From NCBI RefSeq assembly GCF_900141905.1, contig NZ_FQZF01000003.1, forward strand, positions 1-64,000: a stretch of DNA of 64,000 nt, written 5' to 3'. The translations under genes and the position numbers were made by a program. Numbering within the stretch: the stretch's first letter is position 1; each line of letters begins with the position of its first letter. Shown here piece after piece: positions 19,496 to 26,156 of this stretch. Source of the stretch: Muricoccus roseus. Lineage in GTDB: Bacteria > Pseudomonadota > Alphaproteobacteria > Acetobacterales > Acetobacteraceae. A model generated the notes under the pieces. It was not told the origin of the DNA. It did not search any database and was given only the letters and a program-made list of their open reading frames with translations.

Positions 19496-19528
19496 CCCCC
19501 CTTGGCGGAACGGTAGACGCAGGCGACT
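19496..19528 (+). pseudogene. 5' half of a split tRNA-Leu(UAA) gene
   Basis: This segment has the 5' acceptor strand CCCCCCT (19496-19502), TG at positions 8-9, a D-arm with GCG (19505-19507) paired to CGC (19518-19520) around a GG-containing loop, then the anticodon-stem strand GGCGA (19522-19526) and loop bases CT. It stops there. The missing 3' half is at 21306-21357. Acceptor and anticodon stems pair completely between the halves, with one G-U in the anticodon stem. The D-arm closes within this half. Confidence 0.85.
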
Positions 19529-20108
19529 GGAAGGGGACTGGCAGGTAATCCCGCTGCCAGGAAAGACCCGGACCTTCCGGCAAATACGGACCGTCCCGTT
19601 AACTTGTTGCGTGCCACCGGCGGTCCCGGCAAAGGCACTGCAACACGGCCCTTGCAACATTGTAACAGGTCAGAGGACAGCTTGTGACAGCTGGGGGTCC
19701 GAGCGAGTCGGAATGGCACCCCGTGTGACAAAACAAGAGACCCCTGCCGCCTCGGGGCGCTTGCCCTCGAGGTTCCGAACCAGGGCGTTACGCCTATCTA
19801 CAGCGTATCCGGGAGTACGAGCGGAACACCGTGAAGCTGGCTCACAGTATTCGCGGCTTCCCGACAAGACCGTCATCTCGGAGAGCGACCTCTATAAGCT
19901 GGTTCCCCGCTCTGATAAGCCTAAGGCCTGTGGTTTCCAGGATTGAGTCACGCGCGACGTGCTACCTGCGATTGAGGATGAGGCATAGACCACAGGGGCA
20001 CTGCGCGCTGACGTATCTAAGACCAAGTGTGGCCCGAAGCGGCCCGGCCGCTTCGTACTTGGCAAAATGGGCTGCCGGAGGGGCTGCTGTGTGATATAGA
20101 GCAGCACC
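19529..20108 (+). other. Left part of the insert: no confident gene
   Basis: About 580 nt without a supported gene. Between about 19760 and 19946 two forward frames each give a short protein-like stretch (RYAYLQRIREYERNTVKLAH, then DKTVISESDLYKLVPRS in another frame), which could be the remains of a decayed gene joined by a frameshift near 19862. Two TGTGACA heptamers lie at 19683-19689 and 19724-19730. The rest is unremarkable. Confidence 0.4.
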
Positions 20109-20774
20109 ATGACGACGAAACACTCCAGAACACTAATTGTGTTTGCAGTCGCAGTTATGTTGCTCAGCTCAGCCTTCCTTGCCAAGGTGATGTTTGCGCA
20201 AGAGCAAAACACTTCTCACTCGAGAAAATATTTCTTCTCACATTCTTCCATTGAAACATGGCCGGTTCGTTTCGTAGATGGAGGGATCAGCTTTGTATTG
20301 CCCCGCAATATGCTTACATCGCTCGGGCCGCCGCCGAGTGCTAATTCGCGCCCTTTTATACTTGGGATGGGTACAATTCCGGGCCTTAGAGGCGCGGATG
20401 CGGATACAATAAGCTGTTTTGGCGATCTCGGCCTAACTCATTGCGATGTCGTGCAATTTAACTACACTGGGGCACGAACCGTGGATCGACAAGAATTTAA
20501 TCGGAGAAGAACCTTCTTTCTCGGTGACACTTCGGAGCCAGAGCGTTTTGATTTTGGGCTTTTAAGAACAAAGATGCCGAACACGTATGTCCATGTGAAC
20601 GAAATCTCGGGTCTCATTATTCCGATATCCTGCTCCCCCCTAAGTAACATCTGCCAGTTAGTTCTCGATGTGCGCAACACCCGTTGGCGCTTGCGTTTTC
20701 GGGTCGACATTCTGCACAGGTGGCGCGAAATTACTGACCTGTTTGTCACATCGATGGAAGAGCGCGTTCGATAA
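20109..20774 (+). CDS. Hypothetical secreted protein of the tRNA-borne insert
   Basis: A 221-residue protein I do not recognise. The N-terminus is a signal peptide or anchor (SRTLIVFAVAVMLLSSAFLA), and the rest is hydrophilic with scattered Cys (SCFGDLGLTHCD, SCSPLSNIC) that could form disulfides, plus a basic C-terminal helix. Codon choice is much more A/T-rich than in neighbouring genes, which points to transfer. No strong ribosome site precedes the ATG. It is the only clear protein cargo of the element. Confidence 0.7.
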   Translation: MTTKHSRTLIVFAVAVMLLSSAFLAKVMFAQEQNTSHSRKYFFSHSSIETWPVRFVDGGISFVLPRNMLTSLGPPPSANSRPFILGMGTIPGLRGADADTISCFGDLGLTHCDVVQFNYTGARTVDRQEFNRRRTFFLGDTSEPERFDFGLLRTKMPNTYVHVNEISGLIIPISCSPLSNICQLVLDVRNTRWRLRFRVDILHRWREITDLFVTSMEERVR

Positions 20775-21195
20775 GAAGGGTGCAGCGCCATAGCTGGAAG
20801 GCGGCTACGAAGATCACCACCGCACAAGCTGCGGGCGGGGGCCGAGAGCCGGGAGATGGGTTGACGGACTGATGGACTGGGCTGCGATCCTGGCGCCTGG
20901 ACGCAGCCGATGCAGCCATGCGAAAGGCCGACGCCAAGGACAATTGGGCGGCCTTCTTCACAGCGCACAATGCCTACTTCCGCGCAGTCGGCTGCACCGT
21001 GACGCCGCCGTGTGACATACGACAGGACGTCGCGACACACTACGGCGAAATATTCTGTCGCATCGGAGGTGGAAAGCCGGAAGGACGACGCAGCCGACAA
21101 GAGCGACGTAGTTGACCTTGTTGACTGACGACTCCATTGCATCCGGCGGCTATCTGCCACAGTGCTGGAACCTGCCACAGCCTGTCACACCATTC
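20775..21195. other. Right part of the insert before the tRNA: no confident gene
   Basis: About 420 nt. A 65-codon forward frame at 20918-21115 (MRKADAKDNWAAFFTAHNAY) is possible but has no ribosome site or recognisable homology, so it is not called. TGTGACA heptamers are at 21011-21017 and, inverted, at 21183-21189. The word TGCCACAG is repeated just before the tRNA gene. Confidence 0.5.
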
Positions 21196-21281
21196 GCGGG
21201 CGTGCCGAAATCGGTAGCCGGAACGGACTTAAAATCCGTAGTCATTTCAATGACGTGGGGGTTCAAGTCCCCCCGCCCGCA
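21196..21281 (+). tRNA. tRNA-Leu(UAA)
   Basis: An 86-nt class II tRNA. Acceptor GCGGGCG (21196-21202) pairs perfectly with CGCCCGC (21274-21280), and A21281 is the discriminator. The D-stem is CCG/CGG. The anticodon arm is ACGGA-CTTAAAA-TCCGT with anticodon TAA at 21230-21232. The long variable arm is GTCAT/ATGAC, and the T-arm is GGGGG-TTCAAGT-CCCCC. CCA is not encoded, whereas the broken native copy has it. The D-stem opens with C-G at 10-25 instead of the usual G-C. It sits inside the insert and can supply the function of the disrupted gene. Confidence 0.95.
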
Positions 21282-21305
21282 TCCCATGTGCGATGTTGAA
21301 CAAAC

Positions 21306-21357
21306 TAAAATCGCTCACCCATCGGGTGTGCCGGTTCGAAGCCGGCAGGGGGGACCA
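21306..21357 (+). pseudogene. 3' half of the split tRNA-Leu(UAA) gene
   Basis: This half begins with loop bases TAAAA and anticodon-stem strand TCGCT (21311-21315). A variable arm CACCC-ATC-GGGTG (21316-21328) and a perfect T-arm GCCGG-TTCGAAG-CCGGC (21330-21346) follow. Then come the acceptor strand AGGGGGG (21347-21353), discriminator A and an encoded CCA (21355-21357). It pairs with the 5' half at 19496-19528 across 1.78 kb. On its own it has no promoter-proximal half and should not give a working tRNA. Confidence 0.85.
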
Positions 21358-21364
21358 TGCCTCG

Positions 21365-21645
21365 CTTCCGGAGAGGGCTCCGCCCTCACCCGCCAAGGGC
21401 CTGAGGCCCTTGGAACCCCGTCTGACTGCCGTGGATACCCCGGATCAGTGGGGTCTCTGGTTGAAGGGCGCTTTTTCCCGGCCTTGCAGTCGCCTGAGGT
21501 CGATGACCTCAGGCGCACCGTCGGCCCGGTGATTCCAAGCCGATAGAGGATGATGGGTCGAAGGCATGGCCTTCGGCGGGTCCGGGGAGAGGGAGGATCC
21601 CTTCTTCCGCTCCCCGGGACCAGCCTTCCAGGACTGCCCTCCGGG
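21365..21645. repeat. Copy B of the dispersed hairpin repeat, a chain of five inverted repeats
   Basis: About 280 nt with no gene. Perfect stems occur at 21373-21387 (GAGGGC/GCCCTC), 21393-21413 (9 bp, loop TGA), and 21491-21515 (11 bp, loop GAT). A further long hairpin runs from 21579 to 21621. The part from 21505 onward matches positions 3-103 of the window. It lies directly 3' of the minus-strand gene at 21647 and just after the tRNA 3' half, so parts of it could act as terminators in either direction. It resembles a REP/BIME-like family. Confidence 0.7.
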
Positions 21646-21646
21646 A

Positions 21647-22084
21647 TCAGGCGCCGAGATGCCCGCCCTTCGGAAGCCCTGGCGGGTTGAGCAGGCCCGC
21701 ATAGGCCCGCCACGCGTCGCGGCCGCCGGGCGGCTCCGATGCCACGGCCTCCGCGGCCTGCTCCGCCGGCATAACCGGGCGCGCCAGGGCTTGCAGCAGG
21801 GGCACCGGCGGGGTGCTTCGCCGCGTGGCCGCCGCGCTGCGCGCGACCACGTCCACATCCTCGCGCTCGATCAGCGCCGCCACCACCCGCGCCGCCTCGC
21901 GCTCCACCAGGGGCAGCGGCCAGCTCGGGTGGTAATGGCGGAACACCTCGACGGCATCGGCCCATGCGGCACCCTCCGGAACCCCTCTGGCGATGGCGGC
22001 GCGGAACAAGCGTGCGCCGCGGCGCGCGGCCAGCACGTCGAGATCGGGCGGGGCGGCCCCCCAGGATGCGATGGACTCGGGCAT
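21647..22084 (-). CDS. Hypothetical protein
   Basis: A 145-residue protein of unknown function. I prefer ATG 22084 ([20 protein letters not shown]); a GTG at 22105 would add seven residues. It has no membrane segment or signal, is Ala/Arg-rich and mostly helical by appearance ([33 protein letters not shown]). It stands alone, divergent from the chemoreceptor-like gene, and its 3' end abuts the hairpin repeat. Confidence 0.55.
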   Translation of the reverse strand: MPESIASWGAAPPDLDVLAARRGARLFRAAIARGVPEGAAWADAVEVFRHYHPSWPLPLVEREAARVVAALIEREDVDVVARSAAATRRSTPPVPLLQALARPVMPAEQAAEAVASEPPGGRDAWRAYAGLLNPPGLPKGGHLGA

Positions 22085-22244
22085 GGGCGGGAGAATAGCC
22101 CACACTAGAACAATTCATGAACACGAACTTACCGGAGCAGGGAGCCACGGCTCGCACGCTGCGGCGGGTTCACCGGGCATTCACCCGCCTGCCCCACCAT
22201 CCGGGAGGCCCGCCACGATGGCAGGCAGGTGGGAGGTCAGCGGA

Positions 22245-23315
22245 ATGGATGGCTTTTCCGGCCCGGTCAGCGCCATGGCACCCGGCAGGACGGCAACGCC
22301 CGAGCGAGTGGTGGCCCTGGCTGGTGAGACGGCCGAAGTCGCCCGTCGCAAGGTGCGAGAGATCCAGGCCATCACCGGGCAGACGCGCATCCTGGCGCTG
22401 AACGCGACCATCGAGGCGGCGCGGGCGGGCGAGGCGGGCAAAGGCTTTGCCGTGGTGGCGGAGGAGGTGAAGGCTGTCAGCGCCGAGATCGGCCGGCTCT
22501 CGGCCGAGATGGAGGGCGAGCTTCGCGCAGCCCTGGACGAGCTGGCGGCGGTGGGCGCGCGGATGGCGGCGGAAACGCGGGGCGAGCGGCTCGTCGGGCT
22601 GGCGCTGAATGCCGTCGAAATCATCGACCGCAATCTCTATGAGCGCACCTGCGACGTGCGATGGTGGGCGACGGATTCGGCGGTCGTCGACGCGGCAGCC
22701 GATCCGACGCCCGCCCTTCTCGCCGAGGCGGAGCGGAGGCTGGGCGTCATCCTCTCGGCTTACACGGTTTATCTCGATCTCTGGATTGCCTCCCCCGGCG
22801 GGCGGGTCATCGCGCATGGGCGGCCGGGTCGCTATCCCGGGCTGCGGGGGCTGGATGTCTCCGGCCAGGCCTGGTTCCAGCAGGCACTGCGCTCTGGCAC
22901 CGGCGATGACTACGCGGTCGCGGATATCGCGCCGCAGCCAGCTCTGGCGGGCGCGCCCACCGCCGTCTACGCGGCCGCGATCCGCGAGGAGGGTGCGGTG
23001 CGAGGCCGTGTCGTCGGGGTGCTCGGCATCCATTTCGACTGGGTGCCCCAGGCACGCGCCGTGGTGCAGGGCGTGCGCCTGCCGCCGGGCGAGGCAGAGC
23101 GGTCGCGGGTGCTGCTGCTGGATGCGGCGGGCCGCGTGCTCGCCGCCTCGGACGAACGGGGCGAGCTGTCGGAGCATCTGGATCTGCCGCCGGGCATGAG
23201 CGGCAGTGCGCAGGATCGCTCGGGCCGCACGGTCGCTTACCACCGGACACCCGGTTACGAGACCTATCGCGGACTGGGTTGGGCGGGCGCCATCCTGCAG
23301 GGCCCCGGCACCTGA
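22245..23315 (+). CDS. Soluble chemoreceptor-like protein with C-terminal Cache-type sensor
   Basis: A 356-residue protein. The ATG at 22245 is preceded by GGGAGG at 22231-22236. Residues about 25-100 hold the tip of a methyl-accepting signalling hairpin ([35 protein letters not shown]), the part that contacts CheA/CheW. Residues about 115-350 form a sensor with Cache-like features ([62 protein letters not shown]). No membrane segment is visible, so both domains would be cytoplasmic, and the order is reversed relative to ordinary chemoreceptors. Confidence 0.8.
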   Translation: MDGFSGPVSAMAPGRTATPERVVALAGETAEVARRKVREIQAITGQTRILALNATIEAARAGEAGKGFAVVAEEVKAVSAEIGRLSAEMEGELRAALDELAAVGARMAAETRGERLVGLALNAVEIIDRNLYERTCDVRWWATDSAVVDAAADPTPALLAEAERRLGVILSAYTVYLDLWIASPGGRVIAHGRPGRYPGLRGLDVSGQAWFQQALRSGTGDDYAVADIAPQPALAGAPTAVYAAAIREEGAVRGRVVGVLGIHFDWVPQARAVVQGVRLPPGEAERSRVLLLDAAGRVLAASDERGELSEHLDLPPGMSGSAQDRSGRTVAYHRTPGYETYRGLGWAGAILQGPGT

Positions 23316-23322
23316 CGCCGGT

Positions 23323-23345
23323 CCCGTGGCCCCTGGGGCCACGGG
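23323..23345. terminator. Hairpin between convergent genes
   Basis: The arms CCCGTGGCC (23323-23331) and GGCCACGGG (23337-23345) form a perfect 9-bp stem between the 3' ends of the chemoreceptor-like gene and the SH3 lipoprotein gene. There is no T tract, so the strength as an intrinsic terminator is uncertain. Confidence 0.55.
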
Positions 23346-23358
23346 TCATGGATGCAGT

Positions 23359-24114
23359 CTACTGCGCGGAGGCCATGGCGCCGGATTGCGGCGAACCCAC
23401 CGTCCGGTGGACCCAACCTTCCGGCTCCGTCTCCCCCACCTGATACCAGCCACCTGGCGCCGTGCCGAAGACGTTCAGCATCGAGCCGCTGCGCGCCACC
23501 CGCAGAACCGCGCCGCCGCCATTAGGAGAGGAGCGGACATTGCCGTTCTGGCGCATCACCAGCGTGCCATTGGCCACGCCGGAGGGGCGCGGGGACGAGG
23601 TGGCAACCTCCGTGACGAGGTTGGGAACCTGGGGCGGCTCGGGTTGGATCTGGTCCAGCACCGGCAGCCCGTTGGGCAGCGGCGGTGGAAGCTGCGCCAT
23701 CGGCGTGCCGCTGCCGCGCGCCTGCGGCCCGCCGCCCTCGAAGCAGCGGCCGACAAGTTCAACATACACGCGCGTTGCCTCGACATTGTTGCGGGCCACG
23801 TGCTGCTCCACCTCCATGCCGCCCTGGCTCGCGTTCACGACGGAGACGAAGGGGAGGAAGACCGAGCCACCCGCGAGAGTCGCCTGCCCACAGACCGCAT
23901 AGGTATCGGCCATGGCCTGCTTATAGGTTTCGACGGCGCGGAAGCGCAGGTTGTCGCGATCGCGCGCGGTTTCGCGCAGCTTCTGTTCGGCGGCCAAGCG
24001 GACACGCGCCATCGGGTCTTCGGAATCGGCAGCGGCCTGGCCCTTGGGCGCGGCGTCCTCAAAGCACCCGCCAAGCGCCAGCAGCCCGGCGAGGAGAAAT
24101 CCCTTCCGCATCAT
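23359..24114 (-). CDS. SH3-domain lipoprotein
   Basis: A 251-residue lipoprotein. The signal (MMRKGFLLAGLLALGGC) ends in a lipobox with acylated Cys near residue 17. A helical domain follows (ARVRLAAEQKLRETARDRDN), then a Pro-rich linker, and a bacterial SH3 module at about 185-240 (LVMRQNGNVRSSPNGGGAV, GGWYQVGETEPEGWVH). Such modules usually bind peptidoglycan or proteins in the periplasm. Transcribed divergently from the DsbA-like gene. Confidence 0.82.
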   Translation of the reverse strand: MMRKGFLLAGLLALGGCFEDAAPKGQAAADSEDPMARVRLAAEQKLRETARDRDNLRFRAVETYKQAMADTYAVCGQATLAGGSVFLPFVSVVNASQGGMEVEQHVARNNVEATRVYVELVGRCFEGGGPQARGSGTPMAQLPPPLPNGLPVLDQIQPEPPQVPNLVTEVATSSPRPSGVANGTLVMRQNGNVRSSPNGGGAVLRVARSGSMLNVFGTAPGGWYQVGETEPEGWVHRTVGSPQSGAMASAQ

Positions 24115-24248
24115 CTTGTTCCACCGGGTTGTTGTGTTCCCTGCTGAAACGCCGCTGCGCGGAAAGCCTCCGCTTCACGATCCCGTGCCCATCTCGAATC
24201 CAACAAGGTCTTCGGATAAGCCCGAACAGGACAAGGAAGGATCGCGCC

Positions 24249-24923
24249 GTGTCTTCCCTCAACCCGCCAGTGCTTCTCGTCGTCGTGGACACGGTCTGCC
24301 CCTGGTGCTGGGTCGGCAAGCGCCGGCTGGACGCCGCTCTTGCGACGCTTGCCGAGGAGGGATTGCAGCTCTCCCGCCAGTGGCACCCCTTCCAGCTGAA
24401 CCCCGACATGCCCTCGGGCGGAATGCTCCGGGCGGAGTACCGGGCGCGGAAGTTCGGCAGCGTGGAGCGCGGGCGGCAGCTGGACGCGCGGCTCGCGGCC
24501 GAAGGCGCGAAGGACGGCCTGCCCTTCGATTTCGAGCGGATCGAGCGGAGCCCGAACTCGCTGGACAGCCACCGGCTGATCCGCCTCGCGATGATGGAGG
24601 GCGGGCCTGAGGTGACGGACCGCGTGGCGGAGGGGATCTTCTCCGCCTACTTCGCCGAAGGGCGCGATATCGGGGATCCGGCGGTGCTGGCGGCGATCGG
24701 CGATGCCGCCGGGCTGCCGGCCGGGCGGAGCGCCGCCATTCTGACAAGCGAGGAGGGCCGCGAGGAGGTGGCGCGGGATGCGGCGCGCGCCCAGGGGATC
24801 GGCGGCGTGCCGGCCGTCATCCTGGACCGGCAGATGATCATCTCCGGCGCGCAGCCGGCCGAGGCGATGGCGGCGGCGATCCGGGAGGGGCTGCGGGCGG
24901 CCGTCCAGCCCAGCGCCCCCTAA
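24249..24923 (+). CDS. DsbA family oxidoreductase (FrnE-like)
   Basis: A 224-residue thioredoxin-fold protein. The GTG at 24249 is preceded by AAGGAAGGA at 24234-24242; no signal peptide follows, so it is cytoplasmic like FrnE rather than a periplasmic DsbA. The active site is DTVCPWCWVG near residue 14, and the cis-Pro loop is GIGGVPAVILD near residue 190. The central helical insertion (SLDSHRLIRLAMMEG) is typical. FrnE-like proteins catalyse disulfide exchange or isomerisation. Its 3' end overlaps the 3' end of hpnE by 4 nt. Confidence 0.92.
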   Translation: MSSLNPPVLLVVVDTVCPWCWVGKRRLDAALATLAEEGLQLSRQWHPFQLNPDMPSGGMLRAEYRARKFGSVERGRQLDARLAAEGAKDGLPFDFERIERSPNSLDSHRLIRLAMMEGGPEVTDRVAEGIFSAYFAEGRDIGDPAVLAAIGDAAGLPAGRSAAILTSEEGREEVARDAARAQGIGGVPAVILDRQMIISGAQPAEAMAAAIREGLRAAVQPSAP

Positions 24924-26119
24924 CCCAGCGCCCTGGCGGCACGGCGGCCGGCGCGGATGGCCGCGTCGATGGTCGCGGGCAGGACAGGCTCCATCCAGTC
25001 CCCCGCCAGGGCGAGGTTCGGGAGGGCGAGGATCGGCGGCGGCGGCGGGTCGCCCGGCCGGTGGCGTGGCGTGGCGCGCCGCTCCTTGATGGCGCGGCAG
25101 GGGGGCGGCGCCTCCGGCCATTCGCCGGGCAGGGCGAAGGCCCGCGCCAGGGCGCGGATCTCGGACCAGGCCCGGGGCGCGAGATCGGCGGTCGCCTCCT
25201 GTGCCTCCGCGTCCGCCGCGCTCACGGTCACGGCGATGGCGCCGGGGCGGACCAGCACCCATTGGCAAAGCCCGCCCAGCACGCCGAGGAAGCGCACCGG
25301 CCCCGGCGCGGCGTGAGTGAAATGCAGATTCAGGATCGGGGCATGCTCGGCCGGGACGCGCAGCCCGGGGACGAGGCGCGCGGCCTCCCAGGGCGGCAGG
25401 GCGAGGATGACGCGATCCCCCTCCCCCAGCACCACCAGCTCATCCCCGAAGTCGAGCGCGGTCAGGCGGTGATGCTCGATCCGCAACGCGCGCAGCCGGG
25501 CATTGTGGCGCACCGTGCCGCCGCGGCTGCGCAGCGCGGCCAGGGCCGGCTCCACCAGGTCCGGGCCGAGGCCGCGGCGGGCCACCAGCAGCCGCGCGGC
25601 GCCCGGCGTGCCCACGCGCCGCAGCACCGCGGCCAGCCGGCGGGAGGATGCCTCCGCGACCGGCGTGTTGAGGGCCGCGATCACCAGTGGCTCGACGAAG
25701 CCGCGCAGGAAGGCGGGATGCTCGGCCAGGGCCGGCCCCACCGCACGGTCCCCCGGGCCGGCCAGGCGCATCAGTGCGGCCAGGGCGCGCGCCGTCAGCC
25801 CGTCCGGCCGCTTGGCCGCGCGCAGCCAACCTAGCGGCGACAGCGCCATGCGCCGGGCCCGCCCATCGGCGAGGTCGAGCACGGGAAGCCCCTCCGGCTC
25901 CGGCTCCACCCAATGCTCCAGCGCCCCGACGTCGCGCAGGAAGTCCAGCGCCACCCGGTTGGCGCCCAGCAGCGCATGGGTGCCGTTGTCGGTTCCGTCC
26001 GGCAGGGCGCGCGCCCGGCCACCGGCCACCACGGCGGCCTCATGCACCACGACGGGGCCGCGCACGGCCAGGGCGGCAGCGAGGCCGGCCAAGCCGGCAC
26101 CGATGACATGGGTGGTCAT
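24920..26119 (-). CDS. hpnE: Hydroxysqualene dehydroxylase HpnE
   Basis: A 399-residue FAD-dependent enzyme that reduces hydroxysqualene to squalene, the last step of the HpnCDE route. The FAD site opens the protein (MTTHVIGAGLAGLAAALAVR). LPDGTDNGTHALLGAN is an HpnE/CrtI-type signature. The C-terminal PNLALAGDWMEPVLPATIDA is the family's second FAD contact. It is the last gene of the carotenoid operon, 37 nt after the fused squalene synthase. Members were once called squalene-associated desaturases. Confidence 0.92.
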   Translation of the reverse strand: MTTHVIGAGLAGLAAALAVRGPVVVHEAAVVAGGRARALPDGTDNGTHALLGANRVALDFLRDVGALEHWVEPEPEGLPVLDLADGRARRMALSPLGWLRAAKRPDGLTARALAALMRLAGPGDRAVGPALAEHPAFLRGFVEPLVIAALNTPVAEASSRRLAAVLRRVGTPGAARLLVARRGLGPDLVEPALAALRSRGGTVRHNARLRALRIEHHRLTALDFGDELVVLGEGDRVILALPPWEAARLVPGLRVPAEHAPILNLHFTHAAPGPVRFLGVLGGLCQWVLVRPGAIAVTVSAADAEAQEATADLAPRAWSEIRALARAFALPGEWPEAPPPCRAIKERRATPRHRPGDPPPPPILALPNLALAGDWMEPVLPATIDAAIRAGRRAARALG

Positions 26120-26156
26120 GGGCGCGCCCTGGCCGCCCCTTGCCCGGCGTGCCGCA

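Larger units (their letters stand above)
19529..21305. mobile_element. 1.78-kb insert in tRNA-Leu that carries a replacement tRNA-Leu
   Basis: The segment lies between U33 and U34 of the broken tRNA-Leu(UAA). It is visibly richer in A and T than its flanks, holds one convincing protein gene (20109-20774) and a complete tRNA-Leu(UAA) 24 bp from its right edge. The heptamer TGTGACA occurs five times inside it, on both strands. No terminal inverted repeat, transposase or integrase is seen, so the mobilising enzyme must be lost or supplied elsewhere. It does not look like a self-splicing intron: the last base is C rather than G and no group I core is recognisable. Confidence 0.75.

Noticed and set aside
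20918-21115. 65-residue gene in the insert
   Set aside because: No ribosome site or homology, and its composition shifts along its length.
19529-21305. Group I intron in tRNA-Leu(UAA), as in cyanobacteria
   Set aside because: The insert ends in C rather than G, is far longer than usual, contains a complete tRNA and shows no recognisable group I core. RNA evidence could reopen this.
21306-21357. Acceptor piece of a permuted tmRNA
   Set aside because: The T-arm and CCA first suggested it, but the matching 5' half lies upstream and is a normal tRNA with a leucine-type variable arm. No tag-coding segment follows.
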